NCBI GenBank assembly: GCA_019510125.1
Contig: JAEKKX010000017.1
Coordinates: forward strand, 35,982 to 99,981
Direction: 5' to 3'
Source: Lysobacterales bacterium
GTDB taxonomy: Bacteria; Pseudomonadota; Gammaproteobacteria; Xanthomonadales; Xanthomonadaceae
Length of the DNA stretch: 64,000 bases
The translations under genes and the position numbers were made by a program. Under the pieces are notes generated by a model that worked only from the letters and a program-made list of their open reading frames with translations, was not told the DNA's origin and ran no database searches. How positions within the stretch are numbered: position 1 is the stretch's first letter; each line of letters begins with the position of its first letter. Of this stretch, positions 30,011 through 41,895 are shown in pieces.

Positions 30011-32620
30011 ATGTCGCAGCAAACCACCATCCGCAAGCTGGCCGAACTGGTGAATACGCCGGTCGAGAAACTGCTGGAGCAGCTGGCCGAGGCCGGCATG
30101 ACCTTCAGCGGCCCCGACCAGATCGTCACCAGCGCCGAGAAGCTGAAGCTGCTCGGGTTCCTGAAGCGTGCGCACGGCAAGAGCGAGTCGGCTGCCGAAG
30201 AGACGGTCGAGCCGAAGAAGATCACGCTCAGCCGCAACCGCAAGCAGGAACTCACCGTCGGCGGCGGCAAGAACAAGACCACCGTCGACGTGGTGGTGCG
30301 CAAAAAGGTCACGCTGGTCAAGCAGCCGGAGCGCGCGACCGACGCCGGCGGCGACGACGAGCGCAGTGAGATCCTGCGCAAGCTCGAGGAGTCGCGCCAG
30401 CGCAACCTCGAGGAGCAGCAGCGCCTCGCCGAAGACGATCGCAAGCGCGCCGAGGAAGCGGCCGAGCGCAAGCGCCTGGCCGACGAGGCCGCACAGGCGG
30501 CCGCGGCCGAAGCCGCGCAGGCGGCCGCCGCGCTGGAAGGCGGCGAGGAAGGCGCCGCGGCCCGGCCCAAGACCGGCAGCCATGGCCACGGCCATCCCAA
30601 GCCCGCGCGCACCGAAGCGCCGCGCGCCGACGACCGCTCCGCGCACAAGCACAAGCCCAACCGCGGTTCGCACGTCATGGTGGCCGACGTCGAGGACGAC
30701 GACGCCACCGCCCGCTTCGCAGGCCAGTTGCACCTGAGCGCGACCGAGCGCGAACGCCGTTCGACCTCGAGCGGCCGCAAGACCCGCCAGACCCGCCGCC
30801 AGGTCGAACAGAGCCGCAGCGGCGGCGGCCAGCACGGGTTCACCCGCCCCACGGAGAAGGTCGTGCGCGAAGTGTCGATCGGCGAAGCCATTACCGTGTC
30901 CGATCTCGCGCAGAAGCTCGCGCTCAAGGGCGGCGACGTGGTCAAGGCGCTGTTCAAGATGGGCGTCATGGCGACCATCACCCAGACCATCGACCACGAC
31001 ACCGCGGCGCTGGTCACCGAGGAACTGGGCCACAAGGCGATCCGCGCCGAGAGCGACGACGCCGAGACCGAACTGATGGCGCACATCGAGGAGCAGCAGG
31101 GCGACAAGGCCCCGCGTCCGCCGGTGGTCACCATCATGGGCCATGTCGATCACGGCAAGACCTCGCTGCTCGACTACATCCGCCGGACCAAGGTCGCGGC
31201 CGGCGAGGCCGGCGGCATCACCCAGCACATCGGCGCCTACCACGTCGAGACGCCGAAGGGCGTGGTCAGCTTCCTCGACACCCCGGGCCACGCCGCGTTC
31301 ACCGCGATGCGCGCCCGCGGCGCCAAGCTCACCGACATCGTGATCCTGGTGGTCGCGGCCGACGACGGCGTGATGCCGCAGACGGTCGAGGCGATCCAGC
31401 ATGCGAAGGCGGCCGGCGTGCCGCTGGTGGTCGCGGTCAACAAGGTCGACAAGTCGTCCGCCGACCCGATGCGGGTCAAGAACGAACTGCTGTCCCACGG
31501 CGTCGTGGCCGAGGACTTCGGCGGCGAAGTGCAGTGCATCGACGTCTCGGCCAAGACCGGCCAGGGCATCGACGACCTGCTCGACGCGGTGCTGCTGCAG
31601 GCCGAAGTGCTCGAGCTCAAGGCCGTCGCCACCGGCCGCGCCACCGGCGTGGTCATCGAATCGGCGCTGGACAAGGGCCGCGGCCCGGTCGCGACGGTGC
31701 TGGTCCAGGAAGGCCTGCTGCAGAAGGGCGACTACCTGGTGTGCGGCATCCAGTACGGCCGCGTCCGTGCGCTGTTCGACGAGACCGGCGCGCAGGTCCA
31801 GAGCGCCGGCCCGTCGATCCCGGTGCAGGTCCTCGGCCTGTCCGGCGTCCCGGACGCCGGCGACGATTTCGTGGTGGTCGCCGACGAGCGCCTGGCGAAG
31901 GACGTGGCCCAGCAGCGCGAAGCCAAGCGCCGCGAGCTGCGCCTGGTGCAGTCCGCCGGCAACCGCATGGAAGACATCATGGCCCAGATGGGCCAGGGCG
32001 GCGCCCAGCAGTCGCTCAACCTGGTGGTCAAGGCGGACGTGCAGGGTTCGGCCGAAGCGCTGCGCCAGGCGCTCACCGGCCTGTCGAACGACCAGATCCG
32101 GATCAACCTCATCGTGTCCGGCGTGGGCGGCATCACCGAGTCCGACGCCAACTCCGCGCTCGCGGCGAAGGCCACGATCATCGGCTTCAACGTCCGCGCC
32201 GACGCCTCTGCGCGCAAGGTGATCGAAGCCAACAACCTCGACCTGCGCTACTTCTCGATCATCTACGACGTCATCGACCAGGTGAAGCAGGTCGCGTCGG
32301 GCCTGCTCGGCAAGGAAGTGCGCGAGGAGATCATCGGCATCGCCGAGGTGCGCGACGTGTTCCGCAGCTCGAAGTTCGGCGCGATCGCCGGCTCGATGGT
32401 CATCGAGGGCGTGGTCAAGCGCAACAAGCCGATCCGCGTGCTGCGCGACAACACCGTGATCTTCGAGGGCGAGCTGGAATCCCTGCGCCGCTTCAAGGAG
32501 AACGTCGACGAGGTGCGCAACGGCACCGAGTGCGGCATCGGCGTGAAGGCCTACAACGACGTCAAGCCGGGCGACCAGATCGAATGCTTCGAGCGCATCG
32601 AAGTGCAGCGCACGCTCTGA
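30011..32620 (+). CDS. infB: Translation initiation factor IF-2
   Basis: IF-2 is the GTPase that places initiator tRNA on the 30S subunit. The 869-residue protein has an IF2-N module ([20 protein letters not shown]), a long charged linker rich in Glu/Ala/Arg (residues ~115-270), and a second N module near residue 295. The G domain carries [17 protein letters not shown] and NKVDK. Domains II-IV end [21 protein letters not shown] -10-like hexamer at 29945-29950 might add a promoter in the 102-bp gap after nusA. It overlaps rbfA by one base. Confidence 0.98.
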   Translation: MSQQTTIRKLAELVNTPVEKLLEQLAEAGMTFSGPDQIVTSAEKLKLLGFLKRAHGKSESAAEETVEPKKITLSRNRKQELTVGGGKNKTTVDVVVRKKVTLVKQPERATDAGGDDERSEILRKLEESRQRNLEEQQRLAEDDRKRAEEAAERKRLADEAAQAAAAEAAQAAAALEGGEEGAAARPKTGSHGHGHPKPARTEAPRADDRSAHKHKPNRGSHVMVADVEDDDATARFAGQLHLSATERERRSTSSGRKTRQTRRQVEQSRSGGGQHGFTRPTEKVVREVSIGEAITVSDLAQKLALKGGDVVKALFKMGVMATITQTIDHDTAALVTEELGHKAIRAESDDAETELMAHIEEQQGDKAPRPPVVTIMGHVDHGKTSLLDYIRRTKVAAGEAGGITQHIGAYHVETPKGVVSFLDTPGHAAFTAMRARGAKLTDIVILVVAADDGVMPQTVEAIQHAKAAGVPLVVAVNKVDKSSADPMRVKNELLSHGVVAEDFGGEVQCIDVSAKTGQGIDDLLDAVLLQAEVLELKAVATGRATGVVIESALDKGRGPVATVLVQEGLLQKGDYLVCGIQYGRVRALFDETGAQVQSAGPSIPVQVLGLSGVPDAGDDFVVVADERLAKDVAQQREAKRRELRLVQSAGNRMEDIMAQMGQGGAQQSLNLVVKADVQGSAEALRQALTGLSNDQIRINLIVSGVGGITESDANSALAAKATIIGFNVRADASARKVIEANNLDLRYFSIIYDVIDQVKQVASGLLGKEVREEIIGIAEVRDVFRSSKFGAIAGSMVIEGVVKRNKPIRVLRDNTVIFEGELESLRRFKENVDEVRNGTECGIGVKAYNDVKPGDQIECFERIEVQRTL

Positions 32621-32973
32621 TGCCGAAGAAATCGTTCCACCGCACCGACCGCGTGTCCGCCCAGCTCCGCCGGGAGCTGGGCGCGATCGTCCACGCGATG
32701 GTGCGCGAGCACGGCCTGCCTTCGGTGAGCGTGTCCGACGTCGAGGTCACCCGTGACATGGCCCACGCCAAGGTGTTCTTCACCGCGCTGCAGGCCGACC
32801 GCGCGAAGGAAGCGCTGAAGGGTTTGAAGGAGGCCGCGCCGGAGATCCGCCGCGAACTCGCGCACGCGGTGCGCATGCGCCACACGCCCGAACTGCATTT
32901 CCACTACGACGATTCGGTCGATCGCGGCGAGCGCATCGACACGCTGCTGCGGGACCTGGACGCCGACGCGTAG
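32620..32973 (+). CDS. rbfA: Ribosome-binding factor A RbfA
   Basis: RbfA is a KH-fold factor for 16S rRNA 5'-end maturation and cold adaptation. The 117-residue protein has RTDRVSAQLRRELGAIV, a central VTRDMAHAKVFFT strand and the MRHTPELHFHYDDSVDRGERID segment typical of the family. ATG 32620 overlaps the infB stop (TGATG), so it is translationally coupled. The same frame extends backwards only as an infB shadow. Confidence 0.96.
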   Translation: MPKKSFHRTDRVSAQLRRELGAIVHAMVREHGLPSVSVSDVEVTRDMAHAKVFFTALQADRAKEALKGLKEAAPEIRRELAHAVRMRHTPELHFHYDDSVDRGERIDTLLRDLDADA

Positions 32974-33120
32974 GCTGGGCCCCCGGCCCACCGCTGCGAA
33001 GGTTCGGTCCGAGGTTGCAGGCGAAGACGCCGTTCCGTCCGTCGTCCATCGCGACCTGCAATGCCGCAATGGCGGGCCAGGGCCCGCTCCACCACCGCTG
33101 GTTGGGAATATCATCGCGCG

Positions 33121-34065
33121 ATGGCCCAGGCCCCGAAAAAGACCTTCCGCAAGCTCGACGGCATCCTGCTGCTCGACAAGCCGCGGGGCCTGAGTTCGAA
33201 CCAGGCGCTGCAGCGCGCCCGGCACCTGTTCCGGGCGGAAAAGGCCGGGCATACCGGCAGCCTCGATCCGCTCGCCACCGGCCTGCTGCCGATCTGCTTC
33301 GGCGAGGCGACCAAGCTCGCCGGCGACCTGCTCGGCGCGCGCAAGGCCTACGACACCGTGGCCCGGCTGGGCGTCGTCACCGATACCGACGACGCCGAGG
33401 GCCGGCCGCTGCGCGAACGCCCGGTCGGCCGCTACGACATCGCCACGCTCGACGCCGCGCTGCGCGCGCTCACCGGGCGGATCGCGCAGGTGCCGCCGAT
33501 CTATTCGGCGCTCAAGCGCGGCGGCGAGCCGCTGTACGCGAAGGCGCGCCGCGGCGAAACCATCGAACTCGAACCGCGGAACGTCGACGTCCACGCGTTC
33601 GAGCTGCTGTCCGAGCAGGACCTGCTCGACGGCGACGCACCGCAACTGCGGCTGCATGTCGAATGCGGTTCGGGCACCTACGTGCGCAGCCTCGTGCGCG
33701 ACCTGGGCGAGGCGCTCGGCTGCGGCGCGCACGTCGCCGAATTGCGCCGGCTGTGGGTCGACCCGTTCCGCGATCCGCGGATGTGGACGCTGGATTCGCT
33801 GCAGGCGATGGCCGAGCGCGACCCGCATTGCCTGGAGGCCTGCCTGCTGCCGATGGAAGTCGGCCTGGTCGGCCATCGCCGGATCGACGTGACCGACGAG
33901 GCGGCGGCGCGCTTTCGCCAGGGCCAGCGCCTGCGGCTGGTGCGCGAGGGCGCCGGCGCCTGCGCGGTGTTCGACGCCGCCGGCCGCGCGCTGGGCCTGG
34001 CCTCGATCGACGACGACGGCGTGCTCGCGCCGCAGCGCGTGTTCCAGCGCCACGATCGCGCATGA
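33121..34065 (+). CDS. truB: tRNA pseudouridine(55) synthase TruB
   Basis: TruB makes pseudouridine 55 in the T-loop of tRNAs. The 314-residue protein has [18 protein letters not shown], the catalytic aspartate in [12 protein letters not shown] (residue ~47), [18 protein letters not shown] and a C-terminal PUA-like domain. I set the start at ATG 33121. The upstream GTG/ATG frame from 33061 adds non-conserved residues. TATCAT at 33109-33114, only 6 bp before the ATG, looks like a -10 element and could yield a leaderless message. The stop overlaps an unrelated downstream frame. Confidence 0.96.
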   Translation: MAQAPKKTFRKLDGILLLDKPRGLSSNQALQRARHLFRAEKAGHTGSLDPLATGLLPICFGEATKLAGDLLGARKAYDTVARLGVVTDTDDAEGRPLRERPVGRYDIATLDAALRALTGRIAQVPPIYSALKRGGEPLYAKARRGETIELEPRNVDVHAFELLSEQDLLDGDAPQLRLHVECGSGTYVRSLVRDLGEALGCGAHVAELRRLWVDPFRDPRMWTLDSLQAMAERDPHCLEACLLPMEVGLVGHRRIDVTDEAAARFRQGQRLRLVREGAGACAVFDAAGRALGLASIDDDGVLAPQRVFQRHDRA

Positions 34066-34088
34066 CCCTTTCCGAGCAGGAGACCCGC

Positions 34089-34703
34089 ATGCCCCACATT
34101 CGCATGCCCCGAGCCGCCTTCCTGCGCCGCGTCGCGCTGGCCTGCCTGCTGGCCTGCGCCTGGCCGCTGTCCGCGGTCGAGCTCGGCCCGGAGATGACCC
34201 CGGAGCAGGTCGCCGCCGAGAGCTACGCCCGGATGCGGGCCGGCGACTGGGCGGGGGCGGCCGAGACCTTCGATCCGGTGGCGCTGAAGCAGTTCCGCGG
34301 GATGTTCGGCGCCGGCGGCGGCGAGACGTCGCCGATGGCGCCGATGCTGCAGGCGCTGCTCGGGATGGCGGACGGCAAGTCGCTCGACGCGCTCGACGAC
34401 AGGGCGTTCTTCGCCGGGTTCCTGAAGGCGATGATGGGCCGGATGGGCGGCGTGGTCGCGCTCCGCGGCCAGGAGATCCTCGGTGGCGTCCCCGAAGGCG
34501 GCGACCGCATCCACCTGGTCGCCCGGACCCGCGCCGAGGCGATGGGCCTGACGATGACGAACATGGAGGTCGTCACCCTGAACAGGACCAGCCACGGCTG
34601 GCGCCTGGCCCTCAGCGGCGGGATGGAGGGCATGGCGACCCTGTTCCGCAAGGCGGCGGAAGGCGAAAAGACCCAGCGGGAATCGCCGGCGCAGTCCCAG
34701 TGA
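34089..34703 (+). CDS. Small secreted protein of unknown function
   Basis: The 204-residue protein starts MPHIRMPRAAFLRRVALAC, a signal peptide with a hydrophobic stretch to residue ~24 (ACAWPLSA, probable cleavage after SA). The mature part is helical and rich in Met, Gly and Ala. It contains ESYARMRAGDWAGAAETFDP and a later beta-rich half (EGGDRIHLVARTRAE, WRLALSGGME). It resembles small DUF-type periplasmic proteins, but I do not recognise a named family. ATG 34089 has AGGAGA six bases upstream and is preferred over an ATG at 34062 that overlaps truB. Confidence 0.7.
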   Translation: MPHIRMPRAAFLRRVALACLLACAWPLSAVELGPEMTPEQVAAESYARMRAGDWAGAAETFDPVALKQFRGMFGAGGGETSPMAPMLQALLGMADGKSLDALDDRAFFAGFLKAMMGRMGGVVALRGQEILGGVPEGGDRIHLVARTRAEAMGLTMTNMEVVTLNRTSHGWRLALSGGMEGMATLFRKAAEGEKTQRESPAQSQ

Positions 34704-34727
34704 CCGGCGTCCGTGTCGGCTAAGCCC

Positions 34728-34798
34728 TTGTTCGGACGAGGGCGGCGGGCTACAATCCCGATGCTGTCCGGGCCGGTTTCCGCCGCACCCCGGACAGC
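34728..34798 (+). promoter_or_regulatory. rpsO promoter and 5'-terminal leader hairpin
   Basis: TTGTTC (34728-34733) and TACAAT (34751-34756) are 17 bp apart, with a predicted start near 34763. Right there begins a perfect 10-bp hairpin, GCTGTCCGGG (34763-34772) with CCCGGACAGC (34789-34798). A stable stem at the very 5' end would protect the mRNA, and rpsO leaders are known sites of S15 autoregulation. The leader is about 127 nt long. Confidence 0.7.
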
Positions 34799-34889
34799 TT
34801 CGTTTCTCCATCCATCATCAGGCGGCCCCTGCGGTGCGTGGCCCGGCTTCGTCCGGCGCGTTCCTGCGGAGCCCGCGTCAGAGGTCATC

Positions 34890-35150
34890 ATGTCCATCGA
34901 TTCCGCCCAGATCATCGACGCCAACAAGCGCAGCGCCAACGACACCGGTTCGCCGGAAGTCCAGGTCGCGCTGCTGTCGGCGCGCATCGCCCAGCTCACC
35001 GAGCACTTCAAGGCCCACAAGCAGGACCACCACAGCCGTCGCGGCCTGCTGAAGATGGTCAACCGCCGTCGCAGCCTGCTCGACTACCTGCACCGCAAAG
35101 ATGCGGAGCGCTACAAGGCCCTGATCGAGAAGCTCGGTCTGCGCCGCTGA
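34890..35150 (+). CDS. rpsO: 30S ribosomal protein S15
   Basis: S15 binds 16S rRNA helices 20-22 early in assembly. The 86-residue protein has the whole conserved core: [19 protein letters not shown], then [23 protein letters not shown] 34890 fixes the usual length. It has its own promoter and terminator, and pnp follows, the classical rpsO-pnp pair. Confidence 0.99.
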   Translation: MSIDSAQIIDANKRSANDTGSPEVQVALLSARIAQLTEHFKAHKQDHHSRRGLLKMVNRRRSLLDYLHRKDAERYKALIEKLGLRR

Positions 35151-35162
35151 GTCCTACACCCG

Positions 35163-35195
35163 CCGCGGCGCAGTGATGCGCCGCGGTTTCGTTTT
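35163..35195 (+). terminator. rpsO terminator in the rpsO-pnp gap
   Basis: CCGCGGCGCA (35163-35172) pairs perfectly with TGCGCCGCGG (35177-35186) around a four-base GTGA loop. It is followed by TTTCGTTTTT. Some read-through into pnp is expected, as in E. coli. Confidence 0.9.
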
Positions 35196-35311
35196 TGGGG
35201 ACGTCCGTCCCGCCGCAGTACCCGCAGTCTCCCTCCAGGCCGTCTCCGCGGCCGACCGTCCGGGGCAGGGGCCCCGCCCGGTTCACGACAAAGCTCTGAA
35301 GGAATTCCAAC

Positions 35312-37420
<2,109 letters not shown>

Positions 37421-37446
37421 GCCGCGCCGGCCCTTTCGCTGCAGAC

Positions 37447-37484
37447 AAGAAGCCCGCCGTGCGAACGGCGGGCTTCTTCGTTTT
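37447..37484 (+). terminator. Intrinsic terminator after pnp
   Basis: AAGAAGCCCGCCG (37447-37459) pairs perfectly with CGGCGGGCTTCTT (37466-37478) around a 6-nt loop, and CGTTTT follows. This is the strongest terminator in the window and can also serve the convergent gene on the - strand. Confidence 0.95.
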
Positions 37485-37528
37485 CGCCGGGGCACGCCGT
37501 CTGCGCGCGGCGGGCTCGTGCGGCGCGC

Positions 37529-39022
37529 TCAGACCAGGCCCAGCGCCGCCAGCAGGCGGTGGTACCAGGTCTCGCGGTCGCGCGCCGCCGCGCGCAGCGC
37601 GCGCGAGGACTCGGTCAGCGAAGACCCGTAGGCCGGCTGCGGGTTCTCCGGCAGCCGCGCCACGGCGGGGACGTCGAGGCCGGCGGTGTACTGCGGCGCG
37701 ATGTCCGTCCCCTGCACGATGCCCAGCGGCGCGTAGCCGGCGTAGCCCGGGAACACCGTCCCCAGCTTGTTGTTGCCGAGCCGGCGGATCAGGATCTCGG
37801 AGAACACCCGGCGGTAATCGGTGGTCGCCGGCACGTCGCCGAAGTAGGGCGAGAGGGTTTCCGGCGACAGGCCCAGCCACTGGCCGTAGAGCTTGCGGCC
37901 GTTGACCGGGCCGCCCAGCACCAGCATCTGGTTGCCGTAGCCGTGGTCGGTGCCGCCGCTGCCGTTCTGGCGGACGCGGCGGCCGAACTCGGACTGCACG
38001 ATCACCGTCACCCGGCCCATGTCGCCGGTGCCGTTGAGCTCGTTGTAGAAGGCGGTCAGGGCCTCCGACAGCTCGACGATCTTGTTCTGGTAGTAGTGGT
38101 AGCCGCTGCCGGCGGTGCCTTGGCCGTCGTGCGTGTCCCAGCCGCCCAGGTCGAGGGTGGCGAAGCGCAGGCCGAGGTTGAAGCGCACCGACTGGGCGAT
38201 GGTCCACAACTGCCGGGCGAACGTCGTGGTCGGCCAGCCGGCGGGCAGGGTCGAGGTGTAGGGCTGGCTGCCGATCACGCGCAGCGCGCTGTCGGCCCGT
38301 TGGCCGGCCAGTTCCACGCCGGTCTGTCCCGCCCACAGCGCCGCCAGCGTCTCGTTGACGCCCTTGGTGCCGGCGGGCATGCCGCTGCGGTACTGCTGCC
38401 ACTGCCAGGCGCCGCTGTTGAGCGCGAAATCGGTGGGGCTGGGCATCGCCAGCGACTGGGTCGCCCCGAGCAGGTTGGCCGGCTGGCGGCTGGCGACCGC
38501 GAGCATCGGCATGTTCTCGTTGCCGGTGATGCCGGCCTGGGTGGCCCAGGCGCGGGTCATCCAGCCGGTGCCGCCGCCCTGGGCGCCGGGTGTGCCCAGA
38601 TCGAGGTAGAGCTGGGCGTCGAAGTGGCTGCGGGTCACCACGGTGGGCATGCCGCAGGCCTGGACGATGGCGAGCTTGCCCGCGTCCCACAGCGTCTTCA
38701 GCCCGGTGGCCGAGGGGTGCAGGCCGAAGCCGGTGGCGCCGCCGCCGGCGAGGGTCAGCGGCAGCGCGCCGTAGGCGCCGCTGGCGGCGATGTTGAGCGA
38801 GGGGCGGGCTTCCTCGTAGTAGCCGCGGTCGTTGCCGGAGATCGGCGGCACCAGGTTGAGGCCATCCATGCCGCCGCGCAGGAACACCAGCACGACGGTG
38901 TCGTAGGCGTTCGCGGCGGCCGCTTCCTGCGAGAACAGCATCGACGGGCCGGCGGCGCCGATCGCGGCGGTGGCGCAGCAGCCCTTGAGGAATTCGCGCC
39001 GGTCGAGACGGAGATCGGTCAT
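37529..39022 (-). CDS. DUF1501 family exported protein
   Basis: The 497-residue protein has a Tat-like leader (RREFLKGCCATAAIGAAGP) with the twin arginines at residues 8-9. The body contains FLRGGMDGLNLVPP, EFGRRVRQNGSGGTDHGYG and LGGPVNGRKLYG, all typical of DUF1501, which has a sulfatase/alkaline-phosphatase-like fold. The function is unknown. It ends 10 bp after the DUF1800 gene in the same direction. The two families very often occur as a pair, so their products probably act together outside the cytoplasm. Confidence 0.9.
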   Translation of the reverse strand: MTDLRLDRREFLKGCCATAAIGAAGPSMLFSQEAAAANAYDTVVLVFLRGGMDGLNLVPPISGNDRGYYEEARPSLNIAASGAYGALPLTLAGGGATGFGLHPSATGLKTLWDAGKLAIVQACGMPTVVTRSHFDAQLYLDLGTPGAQGGGTGWMTRAWATQAGITGNENMPMLAVASRQPANLLGATQSLAMPSPTDFALNSGAWQWQQYRSGMPAGTKGVNETLAALWAGQTGVELAGQRADSALRVIGSQPYTSTLPAGWPTTTFARQLWTIAQSVRFNLGLRFATLDLGGWDTHDGQGTAGSGYHYYQNKIVELSEALTAFYNELNGTGDMGRVTVIVQSEFGRRVRQNGSGGTDHGYGNQMLVLGGPVNGRKLYGQWLGLSPETLSPYFGDVPATTDYRRVFSEILIRRLGNNKLGTVFPGYAGYAPLGIVQGTDIAPQYTAGLDVPAVARLPENPQPAYGSSLTESSRALRAAARDRETWYHRLLAALGLV

Positions 39023-39032
39023 GGCGGAGTCC

Positions 39033-40853
39033 TCAGCGGCTCATGAATTCGGGCGAGAGCAGGATCAGCGCGACCATGCTGCGGATACGCTGCTGGTTGT
39101 AGTGCTTCTTCGGGTCGCTCGCGGCCCAGGCGTCGGTGTCGGTGATGACGTAGGACGCCGGGTCACCGTTCTGGGCGAGGAAGCCGGCCAGCACCTGGCG
39201 CCGCGAAGCGGCGGGCAGGTAGCCGAGCAGGCGCTGGCACCAGAAATCGACCAGGTTGTTGGCGGTCCAACTGCTCACGCCGCTGCGGCTGGCGTCGAGG
39301 ATCGGCGCGATCGGCGCGTTGCCGGCGTCGGTGGCCTCGGTGAACCACTCCAGCAGCTTCCAGGTCATCACGAGATTGCTCGCCCCGGACCAGGCCAGGC
39401 CCGTGTCCGGATAGCCGTTCGGCGCCGGCCATTCGTAGGGCAGGTGGCCGGTCGCGCCGAGTCGCCAGAAGAGTTCGTCGGTCTTGGCGTCGCCGACCGC
39501 GGGCGTCCAGTTGGTGCCGAGCGCGCGCAATGCAGCGATCGCCTGTTCCATCGGTCGGCGGTTCTTCATGCCCCAACTGTTCTTGAACGCGTCCGAGGTG
39601 AGGATGTGGCGCAGCGTCTTCGCGATCTGGTCGGGCTGCTGCCAATTGCTGCGGAACACCGCCGCGGCGCTGTCGATCAGCGCCTGGTCGGGACGATCGG
39701 TCACGAACTTGCGGATCAGCTTCTTGCAGATGAACTTGGCGACCCGCGGATGGCTCGCGAGCCGGTCGAGGATGTCGCGGGCATCCTTCATCGCCGGCTG
39801 TTCCGGATAAATGTACTTGCCGAGCACATACTTGGGGCCGGCGTCGTGCCAGGCGGAGCGATACACGAAGGTGCCGTCGTCCTCCGTCGGGTACTGCCAG
39901 TGCCCGTCCTTCACCGACCAGCCGGTGAAGGCGGAGGCGGTCTCGTAGACGTCGTTGTCGGTGTAGCCGATCGGGTAGGTCGGATCCTCGGGGCAGGGGG
40001 GGACCTGGAAGGGATCCATGAAGCCGAGGTAGTTCTCGGCGCCGAGGGTGTGCAGCTCCATCAGTTCGCGGGCGAAATTCTCGTTGGGCCCCGAGCGCGT
40101 ATTCGATTCGTTGTCGAGGTAGTACATCATCGATGTGCTTTGCGCGACCGCTTCGAGCATCGTGCGGAAATTGCCGAAGGCATTGGCGCGGATCACATCG
40201 CGTTGGTAGTGCACGAACACGGGACCGGCGGAGTAGTCGGTCACGGTGACATTGAAATGGTCGTGCCAGAAGCCGCACACCACTTCCAGCAACTGGCGCC
40301 TGGAATGCACGGCGCGGACCAGCGCGCTGCGCTGCGCTTCCTGCGCTGGACGCATCCGGACGTCGTAGGCGGGATCGGGAGCCACGTGGTCGGCCCACAA
40401 CTGGGTGAGACTCTTGCCCAGAGTGGTGTAGCCCGCCGCGGCGAGGCGGCTGTCCACCGCGCTGTCGTTGATCGCGGCGGGGTTGAGCTGCTGGTCGAGG
40501 AACGCGCCGAGGCGTGCGTTGTCGTTCGCGCCGAGCGCGTTGAATTCGGCGATCGAGGCGGCGGTGGCGCCGAAGGTGAGGTGGTCCAGCACGCGGACCG
40601 CGAACGGCGCGCGCTGCAGGGTCACCAGCGTGGTCTGGGACAGGTTCGACGCCGAGGGCCCGGCCATCCGCGGCGCGGCGCCGGGCGAGGCCGGGGGCGT
40701 CGGCGCGGCCGACGCGGCGACCAGCGGCTGGCCGGCGTCGTCGGCGATGCGCGGCGGCGGGGCCTGGAATTTCAGCGGCCCGCGGACGCCGTTGCGACGG
40801 GCGATCTCGGCGTACACCGCCTTTCGGCGAAAGTGCGGGAACAGTCTGGGCAT
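39033..40853 (-). CDS. DUF1800 family protein, partner of DUF1501
   Basis: The 606-residue protein shows DUF1800 hallmarks: LLEVVCGFWHDHFNV, SNTRSGPNENFARELMELHT, and a C-terminal WPAPNGYPDTGLAW. A proline/alanine-rich N-terminal segment (residues ~25-60) precedes the conserved part. No clear signal peptide is visible. A GTG at 40892 in frame would add 13 arginine-rich residues. I prefer ATG 40853 (MPRLFPHFRRKAVYAEIARR). It is the first gene of the DUF1800-DUF1501 pair and its biochemical role is unknown. Confidence 0.88.
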   Translation of the reverse strand: MPRLFPHFRRKAVYAEIARRNGVRGPLKFQAPPPRIADDAGQPLVAASAAPTPPASPGAAPRMAGPSASNLSQTTLVTLQRAPFAVRVLDHLTFGATAASIAEFNALGANDNARLGAFLDQQLNPAAINDSAVDSRLAAAGYTTLGKSLTQLWADHVAPDPAYDVRMRPAQEAQRSALVRAVHSRRQLLEVVCGFWHDHFNVTVTDYSAGPVFVHYQRDVIRANAFGNFRTMLEAVAQSTSMMYYLDNESNTRSGPNENFARELMELHTLGAENYLGFMDPFQVPPCPEDPTYPIGYTDNDVYETASAFTGWSVKDGHWQYPTEDDGTFVYRSAWHDAGPKYVLGKYIYPEQPAMKDARDILDRLASHPRVAKFICKKLIRKFVTDRPDQALIDSAAAVFRSNWQQPDQIAKTLRHILTSDAFKNSWGMKNRRPMEQAIAALRALGTNWTPAVGDAKTDELFWRLGATGHLPYEWPAPNGYPDTGLAWSGASNLVMTWKLLEWFTEATDAGNAPIAPILDASRSGVSSWTANNLVDFWCQRLLGYLPAASRRQVLAGFLAQNGDPASYVITDTDAWAASDPKKHYNQQRIRSMVALILLSPEFMSR

Positions 40854-40989
40854 GGCAGGTCCGTCTCGGCGCGGCGGGAGTCTTCGCCGCACTATAAGCC
40901 GGTTGCCGGCGGCAAATATGTCCGGAACGAAGCGGGAACTGTGACGCGATCCGCGGTCCGATCACGTCGCGATCGCGGCCTCCGCGGGA

Positions 40990-41805
40990 CTACTGGGCGG
41001 TCCAGCCGCCGTCGATCGGGAACGAGGCGCCGGTCACGTTGTGGGCCTCGCGCCGGCACAGCCACAGCACCATCGAGGCGATGTCCTCCGGCAGCGACAT
41101 GCGCAGGCTGGGCTGCTTGTCGGCGAGCAGCGCGCGCACCCCGTCGTCGCGGCGGGCCTCCCCGCCGAGCGCGCTGCGGCGGGCCTCGATCTGCGGTTCG
41201 ATCAGCGGCGTCTCCACCCAGCCCGGGCAGACGCAGTTCACGGTGACCCCGCCGCTGTCGCGGCTGCCGGCGGCGGCGTACTCCAGCGCCGCGACCTTGC
41301 TCAGGCCGACGATGCCGAACTTGCTGGCGACGTAGGGCGCCTTCTGCGTGGACGCCACCAGGCCGTGGACCGAGGCGATGTTCACCACCCGGCCGTAGCC
41401 GCGCGCGGCCATCCCCGGCATCGCCAGGCGCATGGTGTGGAAGGCGGCGCCGAGGTTGATCGCGAGGATGTCGTTCCACTTCTGCACCGGCATCTCCGCC
41501 AGCGGCGCCGCGTGCTGGATGCCGGCGTTGTTGACCACGATGTCGGCCGGCGACCAGGCGTCGATCGCGGCCAGCATCGCCTCGATCGCGTCCGGATCGC
41601 GCAGGTCGGCGTCGAAGTGGCGGGCGTCGTCGGCGCCGGCGTCGCGCACCGCCTGCAGCGCGGCCTCGATCTGCGCCGGCGCGCCGAGGCCGTTGATCGC
41701 GACCCGGGCCCCGGCGGCGGCGAGGCCGCGGGCGATGGCCAGGCCGATGCCGGAGGTGCTGCCGGTGACGAGGGCGGTGCGCGAGGCGAGGAAGCGGTCG
41801 GTCAT
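40990..41805 (-). CDS. bdhA: 3-hydroxybutyrate dehydrogenase (SDR family)
   Basis: The enzyme oxidises D-3-hydroxybutyrate to acetoacetate with NAD. The 271-residue SDR has TGSTSGIGLAIARGL, NNAGIQHAAPLAEMPVQKW and NIASVHGLVAS, with the active-site YVASK motif (tyrosine and lysine). The GIQHAAPLAEMP stretch is the family signature that separates 3-hydroxybutyrate dehydrogenases from other SDRs. A short insertion (AAAGSRDSGGV) follows the active-site helix. It lies directly downstream of a GntP-type permease, consistent with ketone-body or poly-hydroxybutyrate monomer use. Confidence 0.85.
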   Translation of the reverse strand: MTDRFLASRTALVTGSTSGIGLAIARGLAAAGARVAINGLGAPAQIEAALQAVRDAGADDARHFDADLRDPDAIEAMLAAIDAWSPADIVVNNAGIQHAAPLAEMPVQKWNDILAINLGAAFHTMRLAMPGMAARGYGRVVNIASVHGLVASTQKAPYVASKFGIVGLSKVAALEYAAAGSRDSGGVTVNCVCPGWVETPLIEPQIEARRSALGGEARRDDGVRALLADKQPSLRMSLPEDIASMVLWLCRREAHNVTGASFPIDGGWTAQ

Positions 41806-41826
41806 GGCGACTCCGGCGGATGCGGG

Positions 41827-41854
41827 AAAAAAAGCGCCGCAAGCCGCGCGGCGC
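41827..41854 (-). terminator. Terminator between the permease and bdhA (- strand)
   Basis: On the - strand GCGCCGC (41854-41848) pairs with GCGGCGC (41840-41834), followed by seven T. A second GC-rich hairpin (GCCGGGCGC/GCGCCCGGC, ~41868-41889) precedes it. It sits in the 90-bp gap between the permease and bdhA, so bdhA may be expressed partly by read-through or from its own promoter. Confidence 0.75.
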
Positions 41855-41895
41855 GGAGGGGAAGCGGGCCGGGCGCGCTGCGCCCGGCGATCGCG

